Shown in pieces: positions 41,297-53,346 of a stretch of DNA of 64,000 nucleotides (position 1 is its first letter; every line of letters begins with the position of its first letter). Made by a program: the position numbers and the translations under genes. The notes under the pieces are model-generated. The model ran no database searches. It saw nothing but the letters and a program-made list of their open reading frames with translations, and was not told where the DNA came from. Source of the stretch: Telopea speciosissima (lineage: Eukaryota > Streptophyta > Magnoliopsida > Proteales > Proteaceae); contig NC_057924.1 of the NCBI RefSeq assembly GCF_018873765.1, forward strand, positions 6,572,001-6,636,000, given 5' to 3'.

Positions 41297-44200
41297 ATCC
41301 ATGTTGTGCTTAGAATATATGTAAAATTGAAAGATGTGTTTGATTCTGCATAATCAAACTTGATTCGAGTCTTATTGTACAGATGCAACTTGAATTTCAG
41401 AACTACGATTTCAGAGTTGCTGATTTCGATTGATGCATCATCTATTAAAATCTGAAATTTAGATGTGGATTCCATACCCATTTGCTATCTTCAGTTTAGA
41501 TGGCTCCATAGGTGAAAGCATCAGCATCCTTTAATCTGATCTATTTAGACACCCCCACCAAAAAACAGGAAAAAAAAAATCCAGTTTGGACCTCAAAACT
41601 AACCAAATCCAAATGAAATCCGATCAATCTTTGCTAACTAAGAATTTTGTCGTCGAATTTTCTTTTGGGGGATAGTAATTTGGATGTGGAATTGGATTAT
41701 TATAAATTGAACCTGTTTGTGCCTTTGTTTAAATTCTGTTTATAACTTGCTCTGCCAAGGAGGAGCCCTTTTATTTTTATGTGAAGAATCGGTACTCTAG
41801 AGTAAGGCCTTCTTCTAAATAGGTTGTAATTGCTTCAACTTTGTTTTTTTCAAGTAAACGGATCTTTTCTTATAAAAACGTGTAGTACACATGATTCAGA
41901 ATTACAAGCATCTAGAAATCATGGAGTGAAAATAAGCTAAAGAGTCTTACACTTCAAGGATCAAGCCCTCTTGGCAAGGGAGCCAATTAAACTGTTTTCC
42001 TCCCTTGGAATAAACGCAAAAGTGCATAACTATAAAAACGATATCAAAAGAGTAATATCTTGAATAATAGGAGTCACTACAATTAGCAGGTCGGTGTGCT
42101 CGACGAAGAAGAGATCAGTACTTTGTTGTTAAATTCAATAATAAGACGGTCCCAACTATCTTCAATAGATTGAAGGATCCCTAAATAAATCGCCATTGCG
42201 TTTTGGTGAGCTAGAACTACCGAATTTATAGCATCATTACTTGTTGACAACTCCCATAACGGCTTTGGATAAGTTCGAATGTTACCCGAATATTCCCAAA
42301 CCGATAATGCTACTTGGTCACTATGACTCATAATATTAGAAAATGTAACCGCTCAGCATTTGTAGTGAATACTGAGCATTAATTCTACCAAAAAACAAAT
42401 TTGACCATTAAGTGGTGCAACGGCTTCATGGACCTAAAGAGTCATATATGGGTGAAATTGAAGACATTCATTGGTGCAGGAAGTTGCCTCAATTGAGAAG
42501 ATGAAACCGCTGTCCGTTTGAGGAATTTGAGGAGTAACCGTTGGATGATTAATAAGCGCCACCGATGAACCCGAGCCCACCCTAACTCGTCAACCCACAG
42601 GGCGGGTTTGGGTTTAATCTTTTCTTAGCCGTGGCCTGGGTTGAGGTCTCAGTCTGAGCCCGGTCCTGCTGAATCAAGGTCAGGCCGGGCTAGGGTAAAC
42701 CCTGACAAGGTTGGGCTTGGGTCGAAGGTTTGTAAAGCCGGCCAGGTTAGGCGTGGGCAGACTTTAAGACCCCTATGGTTGGGTTGGGATTTTAACATGT
42801 CCGGCCCAGCCCGGCATGTTGACACCCCTATTGATGAGGATTATTAGCATTTGCAGCCAAAATCAACCTTATGAAAAGATTGCCACATGAACTTTTAGAA
42901 ACTAAAGAGCCACCGTGACGACCATCATTTCCGGCATCGGTGGTTGTAGTCGATGGCGGCGTAGCAATCATATTCGAGGTTGTACTAATTGATGATGGTG
43001 AGATTTGGTCTTCATGGCCAAGCCGAACACACTAGCATCTAAGATACTAGATTCATATATCCGCTTGAAAACCTTGGACCAACATCACCTTTTTGGGGAA
43101 TGCTATTTTGAGTGCCCACAAGGAACTTCATGAAATTGTACCCATATATCAATGTATTTGAAATCCCAAGATCTATCAGCACCCACCTGCATCTTAGAAA
43201 CCTCCACCTCTCTCAAGCATTTCATGTTGCCACTAGAGCATTATTACAAGTTACTACAACGCCATCTTCAAACTCGTCCTCTGCCACAAGCTCGTCTTCG
43301 TCGTCTTCTTCATCTTCGTTTGGATGACTTCCAATGGTCATGATGATTGGCTCACAAGAAAGAGAGAAACAAACATTCATGAGGAGAGAAACAACAATCG
43401 TGAGGAGAGAAAAAAAACTCAAATACACACAAAAGGTCTTTTAGTCAGGTGTAATGCTATTGTGACAATTGAGGAATTTCTCCAAGCACATTAGTGGTCA
43501 CGACTTTGGAATTTTAACGGGCTGTCCTTAGAGTGAAAGGCACGTTCACATCTTCTTAACCCAAAATAGCTGAGGAAAGAAAGTTCCTTATGTAGCTGTT
43601 AGATCAGAGTCGGGTTGGGCTAAACTTTATAAAACCCTAGCCCAACCCTAAGTCCCCTTGACTCAGGGCCTGAAAAATACAACCTTGACCTGCCCTCAGG
43701 GTCGGGTTAGGCTGACCCTGATTGGCCCTGATTATGGGGAGGGAGAAGGAAATGCATGGACTAGAATGGGCGAAGGAGAAAACTATCGATTTTACTTAAA
43801 ATAATACTATAATAATAAAATGCATTATATCATTTATTATCTTCATATATAATAAATTATATAACAAAATATGAGTGAAGTTTAAAGTATATAATATATA
43901 TATATTATATCAACAGATATTTTATAGTATAACTTAAAATAGGGTCGGATCGGGCCGGGCTAGGCTTGGCAGAAGGCCTCAACCCTGACTCAAGGTCAGA
44001 AATTTCAAGCCCTGACCCGTCCTCAGGGCCAAATATCTCAGCCTAGACCCTATTCGGGCTCAGGGCGGGTTCAGGCCGACAGGGCCAAACTTGCACCCCT
44101 AGTTCAAATCCCCCCTCGCCCACAAAATTCCCCTGCAATAAAATTTTCAGCTAAAGTAAACCAGGTCAGAAGGGTTGCAATAGATCGGTTTCAGCAATAG

Positions 44201-44898
44201 TGGACCTGCAACAAAGGTAGGTAGGTGGCTCGACTGATAATTTTGTTTAGAACAATATGTTAGTAGACACTAATCCACATCCATAGCCAACTAAACTAAA
44301 GCAACTTACATTTACCCTTCTTTCTTATGCACCTCATCAGAAATGGACTACAACCAAAGCCTGTAGAAGAAAAGGTTGAAAATCACTGCCTTATAGTGGC
44401 AGTCGGGTCATCATTTTAGAGTTTGGATCGCTTGGGCTGAAAGAATTCATGTTATAATATGAAACAAAAGGTTCTTACAGATTGCCAAGAACTTTTGACA
44501 TCAAAATTTTCACAAGATACATGAGTAAATTTCAGTTTTACAAGTGTTCACCTTGTTCTGTGAGAATACTCAGATTATTGCCTGCCAATTCGGCTCCTAA
44601 CTTCCTTATTTGTGAGATTCAAGTTATAGCTCCCTTGAACATGGCTTTCTCCCATGGTCCAATCACAACCAATGATGAAGAGATTATAAACCACCCTGTA
44701 GTCATTGGGCTTGCAGCTTTCTTTGAGAAGCTCACATACTTCTAATCTCTCTCTCTCTCCCTCTGGTAAGTGTTTGTCAGTTAGTAGCAGCATAAATGCC
44801 AAATCCAAAATACCCCACTTTAGGTTCCTTGAACTCAAGAGTAGCATTTCAACTCCGGTGGTTTCTTTGTGAAGGTCAGTAGTAGACTGAATTTCATA
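41297..44898. other. Intergenic: LINE scrap, hAT remnants, AT-rich tract
   Basis: No gene is credited. Bases 42540-42830 and 43600-44102 are rich in ggtcgggttgggc and gggctcagg motifs; their right ends, cgttgacaccccta-like (ttgacacccctat) and acttgcacccctag, are hAT-type termini, but the left ends are lost. Bases 43790-43930 are an AT-rich tract. A Ser-rich frame at 43112-43327 comes from tcgtcttc repeats. Bases 44500-44898 probably include the 3'-UTR of the minus-strand cardiolipin synthase gene. Confidence 0.5.
42083..42331 (-). mobile_element. Possible RNase H scrap of a LINE
   Basis: The minus frame has SVVLAHQNAMAIYLGILQ and DSWDRLIIEFNNKVLI, which resembles the helix and strand of the RNase H domain at the end of plant LINE ORF2 (pattern EAxAxxxAL...W..LIIESDN..LI). 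The acidic catalytic residues are not evident. It is a weak call. Confidence 0.35.
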
Positions 44899-47800
44899 TT
44901 ACTGCGATTTGCTCAGGGAGGATCCTCTACCAGCTAATACTGACCCAGTTCTCAGGTGTTGTACTCCATATGCCACTGTGGATGCTACTGTAGTTGAAGC
45001 TACCAACCAACTGTTCACCATTTTAATAATCAAGGTGGTTATTTTCTTGAGGTTTTCATCATCTTGAACATGGTAAGAGCATAGTAAGATGAATGCGGAT
45101 CTGGAATTACCTCAGGTACACAATGTATGGCTGAGTTTCTTCGGTGCCAAATTCAGGTTGAAGAAGAGCAGCAGCTACCAAGACCAATTGGAATACTGTA
45201 TTTACCTGTCACAGAATACACTCTGATGAGAAACTGTACGCACTCACATTGCTTGCTAACAACCATAGTAATTGGCTGAGTCAACCCAGAGGTTCCAGTG
45301 CCTAGTCAACAGAAAAATTTCTACATGCCAGGGAATAGAGATGGCCACCAGAAATTAGTGAAGCCTGCCCCATACACATGACCATGGCCATTCCATTTAT
45401 AATCAGACAGGTTCGGGAGACCCACCTAAAAGGACACAATATAAATAAATAATGAATAAATTTTAAGGCAAAAAAGGTGGCGGAAAGGCTGTCATGGCTT
45501 GGCGCAACGATGAACGACACATCCAATTTGAGCCATGCGGCAGATGACAGGAATTTTCAACAGTGTGGAGAGGGTAAATCCTGGATTAGCCACATGTAAA
45601 TTATGGTGGTCAAATTCAATTGTACTGCCCTCTTGTATTGGACTTTTCCCCTTTTATAGCTCTTTCCTTTGATATTTTTCACCTTGTATAAAATTCAGAT
45701 TGGGAAAGGCAGATAGGAGACTGTTGGCCTACCTGTGCAAGAAATTTGGGTGCCATGTGGCAGTTATAAAGTGGGCCATTGTACCAAGCTGTTGCACTAC
45801 CCCTTATAACTCCAATTATTCTTATCTTATCATTATAACACTATGGTATCAGGCAATTGAGCATGTTCAAGCTAGAGCTGAAGGGGAACATAAGTCAATT
45901 AGTCAGGAGTTGATACCTGAGCCCAGCCATATAAAAATTGGGGTATCAGGCTGTGACAATATCAGAATCGAAAACCAATAACCTCAGTCAAGAGAAGAGA
46001 GAGAGAAATTAAGGAACAAGAGAGGAGACTGCTAGAGGCAATTAACAGTCAATGGTTGTAGTCTCCCCTCCATATCATTATATAAGAATCAGGTTACATA
46101 TAGTTTCCTAATTAAACTAGGAAAGTAAATCAGTAGCCCAATCTACAAACAAAGTATTCTAATTTAATAAGGAAACAACTAAAGAGATAATAAATCAACA
46201 CCTAAACAATCTAGGACACATCAATAACGATCCACGATAGAGGGACTCCCCCTATCGTGGTATACAATAACATAACCAATCCAACGGTAACACTCTCCCT
46301 CAAGCTGGAGTATACATATTAAAGGCTCCAGCTTGGACCAACAACAACAGATATTAAAGGCAGCACCAGTTTTGAATAACAGTTGTATACGCTAGTGAGC
46401 ATGGAGAGAACTTCATTCAGGTAACAATATCAACTCAAGCACACAAATCATCAGCAGCATCAGTTATATAATAATCTTTGGGTCGAACAAAAAACCAATC
46501 GGCAATGAGCAAAAAAGGCGATAGTGAACTGTGAACACAAACCACAATCCATAATATCATAGTTCACAAAGAAGGCCAGCAGTAGGTGGTGAACTTCTCA
46601 AAGAAAGATAAAAGTACAGCATCCAATGGCTACATCAAAAGCCCTTCTCAAGGAAGACAGGTAGTAAGTCGTATTCTACTCAAACAAAAGCAGATATTGA
46701 GCCCCAAACAGAGGTTTCAGATAAAAACTCCAATGATAAATAGGCAATATAGGTTAGTGCGAACCAGATAGGTAGTATACTAAGTAAAGGTTACTGCGGA
46801 CCAAATGGGCAATATAAGTTATCGCGAACCAGATAGGCAGTATAGGTTACTGGGGATCAAACAACATCAGGTTGCTATATACCAAATAAATATGAATTGT
46901 TGTTGAATAACATCTTCACAGATAAAATTGTTGTTGAGGATACGAACAAATAAATAATTATAATCTTTAGATAAAAGGGTCCTGAGTTAATGACTTAAGC
47001 AGATAAGAGAATAACAATCTTCAATGGCAGATAAGAGAGTAATAATCTTCAATCTCCCCATCATGTGTAGCATTACACGTGGACAAATAATGACCACCAA
47101 TAATCAAAATCTCAAAGGATGAGCATCACAAAAAATCCAATAATCAAGAGTAACGCTACAACAAAATCCCAATAAAATAATCTCCAATTCACCCCTTCAT
47201 GGTAGAAATAATCTCCATGCAAGTAAGATCCCGATAATTTCCAATCTCCAACCAGCACAAGTGCCAATCTTAAAAAATTGGAACCCCAAATTGATATGAT
47301 TAGGGTCCACCAAATAATCCATGCAATCCCAGTTTGAAACCCAATTATTAGCCACACTTCTAGAACCACTCAAGTAAATATGCCAAAGAATGCAATATGG
47401 GTTCCAAAACCTAGTTCAGATCGCTTATGGGCCCACTCAATCAACAAATTAGCTCAAACTTCAGAATCAATGGCAATATTTTAATAACTCAAATTTTTTC
47501 AAGGGTTAACAGTTAAGATAAGGAGGCAAGGATATGGAAAGGATTTATAATTATTGATCAGGGGCAGACTTGAAAGAAAATTAAAAGTTAGGAAATGAGT
47601 TGATTAGATGGAAAAGGAGGGTTAAAGATGGAAACTAAAGAAATAGTAAATTATGACACATGGGAATGCTACATATGATCGGTGTTGCAGGGGTAATTTA
47701 GGTAACAAAAAGAAAAATAAAGGAGGACCGTAACCTCGCTCGCAAATCAAGGCGGAAAACGAGTAGCAGCATATCACAGCAGACATTAGCAAGAGAAACC

Positions 47801-50800
47801 TTGACCAAGAGATTGCATAACAGGTACAATTGATATCCAGATCAGCAGTAGTAGCCATTGACCAATCCTTCGAACCAGGAAATAGCAGAACCATAGCAGC
47901 GGCAGACAGAGGCGTCCAGCATCTCCTCCTTGAGGTTGACTATAGCAACGATACCAGGGAAGGACTTGATAGAATAGTGGACCAAGGCAGGGCTTCAAAG
48001 TCGAAAAGAGACACCATCGATTTCAGCAATCAAAGATAAAAAATCACAGCAGTAGCACGGCAAGAGCCCTCAGCAGTAAATCGAACCAATTAAACAACAA
48101 ACGACAGTAAGCAGAAACCCTTCTTGTTTTTCTTCTTCATGGAAACAACAGAAACCCTTTTTTCAGATTTGCAGAGAACACGATGCAGTTTTTTTTTTTT
48201 TAACAGCAGCAGTAACTTCACAGGACACCCTATTTAATTTATTTTTTTTCCTTCTTCATCGCTCCGATACCATGTGACAATATCTGAATCGAAAACCAGT
48301 AACCTCAGTTAAGTGAAGGGAGAGAGAAATTAAGGAAGAAGAGAGGAGACTGCTAGAGGAAAGTAACAGTCGATGGTTGTAGTCTCCTCTCCCATATCAT
48401 TATATAAGAATCAGGTTACATATAGTTTCCTAATCAAACTAGGAAAGTAATCAGTAGCCTAATCTAGAAACAAAGTATTCTAATCTAATAAGGAAACAAA
48501 TAAAGAGATAATAAATCAACACCTACGCAATCTAGAATACTACCGCTGGGCCATATCAATAATGATCAACAATAGAAGGACTCCCCCTATCGTGGTATAA
48601 AATAACATAACCAATCCAACGGTTTAACACAGGCCACATGCAATAGCATCCCATTAATCAATTGAGCTATCTACAAGCAGGTTAGGTAGGCTAAGCTAAG
48701 AATTCCTACCATTTTCAAACAATGACCTAACAAGTTCTAGACTAGTTCACCCCAACTAAGCTTCCATGAAATAACTTCCATGCCTTACAGATTAAGATAC
48801 AAATGGTGAACCCTAAACATTTTTTAAACCATATATACAAGAAGATTTTCTCCTGATTTGTCCTCTCTTCCTTCTAGCTGTAACAACGCTTTTCTTTGGC
48901 CAGTTATCTCTTTATTATCATCTTTTATTTCATTCTCTTGCCATATTTAATTTCTGAACGGTTAGAACTTAGAGCATATTGCCAGGCAATAGGCCTTGGT
49001 AAGACTCATTTTTTACCCATCTTTGTCATAGAGCGTGTACGCATTTGGTACTTCTTATGAAGTCTTTTTTTATGCTCCCTTTTCTTTTCTTTAGAAGTTA
49101 GCAACTGTTGGTATAATCAGCATATATGTCACATACTAAGAATCTTAGTTTCTTTTATTTCTTCAATCTGTTGGATAGGCTGGGATTCTAACTGGAAGGA
49201 CACTGTAGAAGGGACCAAAAGTCAGTGCATTTCACATGCCAAAAAGGGAGGAAGAAATTTTTTAACTTCCAAAAGAGGCAGATTTGAATCCTGGAGCAAT
49301 TGGGTTATGGCATAGCAGAGTTGCAGGCTCATCGTGTGAAACTTAAACTCTGAATTGTCCAGTTACACCTTTTTGTATCCTTTTTCTTCTTTCTTTTTTC
49401 TTTGTGGAGGGGATTGTATCACCATTCTTGATGATTTATATTTTTTTCCCCTACGTTGGTAAAAATATACCATGACAATTTGTGGTGTTAATCTTAGTTA
49501 TAAAATCTGTTTTGACCTGGCCAAAAAAGCTTAGACAACTCACTTTGCCAGCCAAAACAAAGCATTTTACTCCCTGAAATTATGAGTTCCAAAGCTTCAC
49601 TGTTTTTGCCTGCTTTGGCCCATTTTCAATCGGTTTCGACCATTTCCTTTAATCCGGTGATCTCGACCGAAGTTTATACCCACCGCGGATCTGGAATCTT
49701 TAGATCTTGAAATCAAACCTCAGGAAATAGAGTTAGCGATTAAAGGAACAATCTTTGAAATTTTGCCCCAATCCATTCTCGTCTAGACAAAGGAGAGAAA
49801 AGGTGGTGTCTAGAATACGAAGGCGCCAATGGATCTGATATTTTTTGGAGAGCTCGATGAAGATGAGAAGATCTAGATGAAGAAAATGGGAGAACTAGAA
49901 GCCTAAGGAAGGAGGGGAGAGGATATCTTTGCAGAAGGGGTGTTGGATTGTAGTTGCAGATGTGAGGTGAAACGTGACAAAGGTAAAGCAAGCAAAAACA
50001 GTGGCAATAACATCTACATTGGTGACGCTTGCTCTGTTTGCCAAAATATATGGCAAAGTTCAGCGAGGAGATGTGAACCACTTGACAATGTTCGTTCATA
50101 AGTTTGCCAGAATGCTCTCTCCCACTCCCACTCCCTCTCAAGCCCTCTGTTTCTATTTCTTTCTTATCTCCTCAATGTGCTTGGCATGTCATGAACACTC
50201 CAAGAGAAACTAATAGTCAAGACAAAAGAAGTACGAGGTATTCCACCCCCCTCTTTTTGGGTTAAGATGTGGCATGTCCTGTTTCAAAGTGGGCTCCTAA
50301 TCACATGGAAAGGCTAATCACTCAGTTTGAATCATGATAACTTATTAGTTTTTTTTTCGATACTAAACTGTGGTCACTATCTTTAGCATGGAATGCTTTA
50401 ACTGTAATTTTTTTTTTTTAACTTTAACTGAAATGTCAACAATTTAAGGTGGTCATGTTATTTGAGATTTTTTATATCCTAAGTTAACTTTCTAAAGTTT
50501 TGATCCAAGTAATAATGCTATATTCAATATAAGGTCTAAACTTATCATAATTTTAATTATTATTATAAAAAAATTTCACCAAAAATTTCATCAAAGAAAC
50601 CAAAATGTGGAATAGTTTTATTTTTCCATCAAACTGAAGCAACCACAGAAAAAAATATATATATATATTTAACTAAGGTGTTAACACTTTATATCATGCC
50701 TTTTAGTGGTTAATCTTTTTAGGGGATGCACTATGAACCATCCCATGAAAAAATATTCTCATTAGGCCTAGACTTGTATTTCTGATGTTCGATACTCCTC

Positions 50801-53346
50801 TTTACTGTTTCTAAAAATCAAATCAGAGGACAGCTCAACCTTTTAGTCCACTAACCCTGTTATGGCCAAGACAAAGCCACAAACACACAATACACAGAAT
50901 GAACAACAAATGTAGTCTCATAATTTACATTCTGTGCTGAATGGCGAGGCTCTAATGAAAGAAAAGGCTGGAGGAAAGGAAGATTACCTTGCTGAGGAAG
51001 AGGGGTTCTACTTTCTCTCGATGGGTTCCATCAAGGTTGATGAAATCGGACCAACTTCTCCACTGATACAAGAAAAAGAACAGGAATAGATACATCAGAA
51101 AATTCTCTGGAATTCAGCCAAAATCAGGTCCTTACATGACCAATTAAGAGGAGGGGGGAGGGGAAAGAAGAAGAAAAAAACTAGATTCCATCATAATTAA
51201 CACTAGTCTACCTCCCAACCCAAGTTACTAGCTCTTTTATAAACTGCACCACTGATTAGTCCGACATCTCGAAGTACAACAAGTCCCACAAGTGCAGCTT
51301 TACAATAAAAGAAAACTATGTCAGATTGATCTCAATTACCTAGCATAGAGGAGACTGGGAGAGACAAATGAATAAATCAATAATACTTACAATGGAGAAG
51401 ATCGTTCTTCACCATGGCTAAAGCAACACAGCCAATAAGAACCTACACATGCAGGACACAAAATTTTAAGCCAAAATGAGTTATTGGTGATATTCGAAAG
51501 AAAAAGCAGCTCAACCTGTTGCTACATAAAATGGTCAATGCCACCAACTTCAGCAAGGAGTTTAAAATGTTACCTTGTCAGCAAGGGGATCAAGATATGA
51601 TCCAACCACTGAATTTATGCCCATCTTCCTAGCCACGTAGCCATCTAGCTACAAAAAAGATAAGAAACCTCAAAATTCAAAGTAAAATATGCTTTACCGA
51701 TCAAAAAACCATGGGGAGGGGGGAATCTCATGTATACTTTGAGTGAAGAACAAATGAGGAGTCTATACCCAGTCAGTTGCTCCAGATATCGCCAACCCCA
51801 CGAATGCAGAAAGATACCACTCATTTATGATCATCCTGCATCACAAACTAGTTAATAAGATTTCCACTACAAGGAGAGGAAATCCAACATCAAGTAAAAA
51901 TGCTACTCGTGTTATTTGTTTGTGTAGAGATTATATCTAGTTCCGGGAACTTCGAAAACCCTGGGTATTCTTCATAGAAAGCATTATATTAAAAACATAC
52001 ATCAGCATTTATTTATTCCTTTTTCCCGGATAATTATATATTTATAACTTTTGCTTTTTCAAAAACGCAACTGCTGTACGTATATGGACATATGACATGC
52101 TCCATACAAGATCAAACATCTATTAACTTATCCAAGATCACCATATAACCATACCTCTAAAAAAATTTACAACACGTCCGGTTATGGTAACATTACAATT
52201 GCCTTTAACTGCAAATAGATTACAACTTGTCCGGTTATGCTAACATTACAGTTTCGTTCAACTGCAAATCAAAGTGTTTCTAGAACCATGATCGTTTCAT
52301 CTTGCATGTTGCTCAGCAAGAAAGAACCTGCGATTGGGCAGAAACATTGGTATGCAAAAACTCAATAAAAAAAAAAAAAGGGAATGCAATGACTGATCAC
52401 AAATGGAAAGCAAAATTCATGAAGAATGACAAGATACTCTGGGAATGAAACGAAAATTAGTCAAGTGTCATAAAGTAGTGATTGGTGAAACTTATATTAA
52501 TAAGTAACTAGTAACTAATAAACTCCCAAATCAAGATAAGAAACTAAACGCCACGAGTTTTAATAAATTCCCATTTCTTATTACCTGCGCCATCTGATTA
52601 TTCTTTGCGACAATTATCAAAACAATATAGAAAACAGAACCATAATTGCCCCCTAATGATTTCATTACTATAGCTATTTCAGACATTCAAAGGGATATGA
52701 GCTTATATGTTGTAAGGAATAATCTCTTCTCTATTTTTTTTTTTAAAGGTAATAAGAACATACAAATTGAAATTTGCGCGCACGGAGAGAGAGCATACCA
52801 TCCAAGCAAAGGACCAGAAACTAATCGACTTAATGAAATCAAATTCGGCAAATTAACAAAATTCTCAGCAGAAGTGTCACGAACACCACCGATGTCATGT
52901 CCCTTGAACAATAACTTCTGATCAATCTCATTAACCAATCTTGGGAAGGATGCGGTCGAACCAAACCCTAGTTTAATAGGAAAACTCCTTCTTTCAAGCA
53001 GATTCAAAGAATCCGCTTTTGACATAACGATTTTTCCATGAAGATACAAGGGAGTGGCAGACTGCAAAAGCTTCCATGGGGGAGAAGATAGAAACAAAGG
53101 TCCCGGACACGGAATCCATTTGTAGAACGGTGAGAGAAACCTCGAGTGAGATGATGAAGTAAGACGAAAGGCAAGTGAAAAAGGATGCGCCGAAACAGTA
53201 AATGCTGGGGAGGAAGGAGGGCAAAAGAAGATCGACGACAGAGGAGGAAACGGAGAAGGAAATGGAGTAGAAGAGGCGCAGATATTCAAGAACGACCTAG
53301 ATTCCTTGTGTCTGAGGAGGGATTTCAGTGACCTGAAGAACGCCAT
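44899..53346 (-). CDS. CLS: Cardiolipin synthase (mitochondrial), 8 exons
   Basis: The enzyme joins CDP-diacylglycerol to phosphatidylglycerol to make cardiolipin in the mitochondrial inner membrane. Exons on the minus strand: 53346-52799, 51835-51769, 51648-51574, 51442-51391, 51297-51212, 51062-50988, 45205-45111 and 45010-44899, all with GT-AG borders and phases that join to 369 codons. An Arg/Ser-rich presequence opens the protein. [16 protein letters not shown] matches plant CLS closely. The CDP-alcohol phosphatidyltransferase motif D-x2-DG-x2-AR-x8-G-x3-D-x3-D is complete at residues 204-229 ([19 protein letters not shown]). Later exons give [58 protein letters not shown] and [18 protein letters not shown]. 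The last 20 residues differ from Arabidopsis. Intron 6 is about 5.8 kb and holds an LTR element. Confidence 0.93.
45952..48629 (-). mobile_element. Non-autonomous LTR retrotransposon in CLS intron 6 (fossil)
   Basis: Two direct LTRs, 45952-46292 (341 bp) and 48273-48629 (357 bp), surround about 2 kb. The 5-bp flanks caggc (45947-45951 and 48630-48634) are identical. Read on the minus strand the LTR is TG...CA; next to the right-hand LTR lies tggtatcggagc, a primer-binding site close to the initiator Met tRNA end, and a purine-rich tract (cttgagggagagtg) precedes the other LTR. No gag, protease, integrase or RT coding was seen, so it is a LARD/TRIM-like, non-autonomous element, probably Copia-related. 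The LTRs differ by several percent and a few small indels, so it is not recent. Same orientation as CLS. Confidence 0.9.
48635..50987. other. Rest of CLS intron 6
   Basis: This is intronic relative to CLS. No coding sequence is credited. Frames at 49740-50141 (minus) and 49974-50213 (plus) overlap and are not recognised. Bases 50640-50680 include a short ta repeat. Confidence 0.5.

Noticed and set aside
43112-43428. Ser-rich frame and acidic antisense frame
   Set aside because: Produced by tcgtcttc-type simple repeats.
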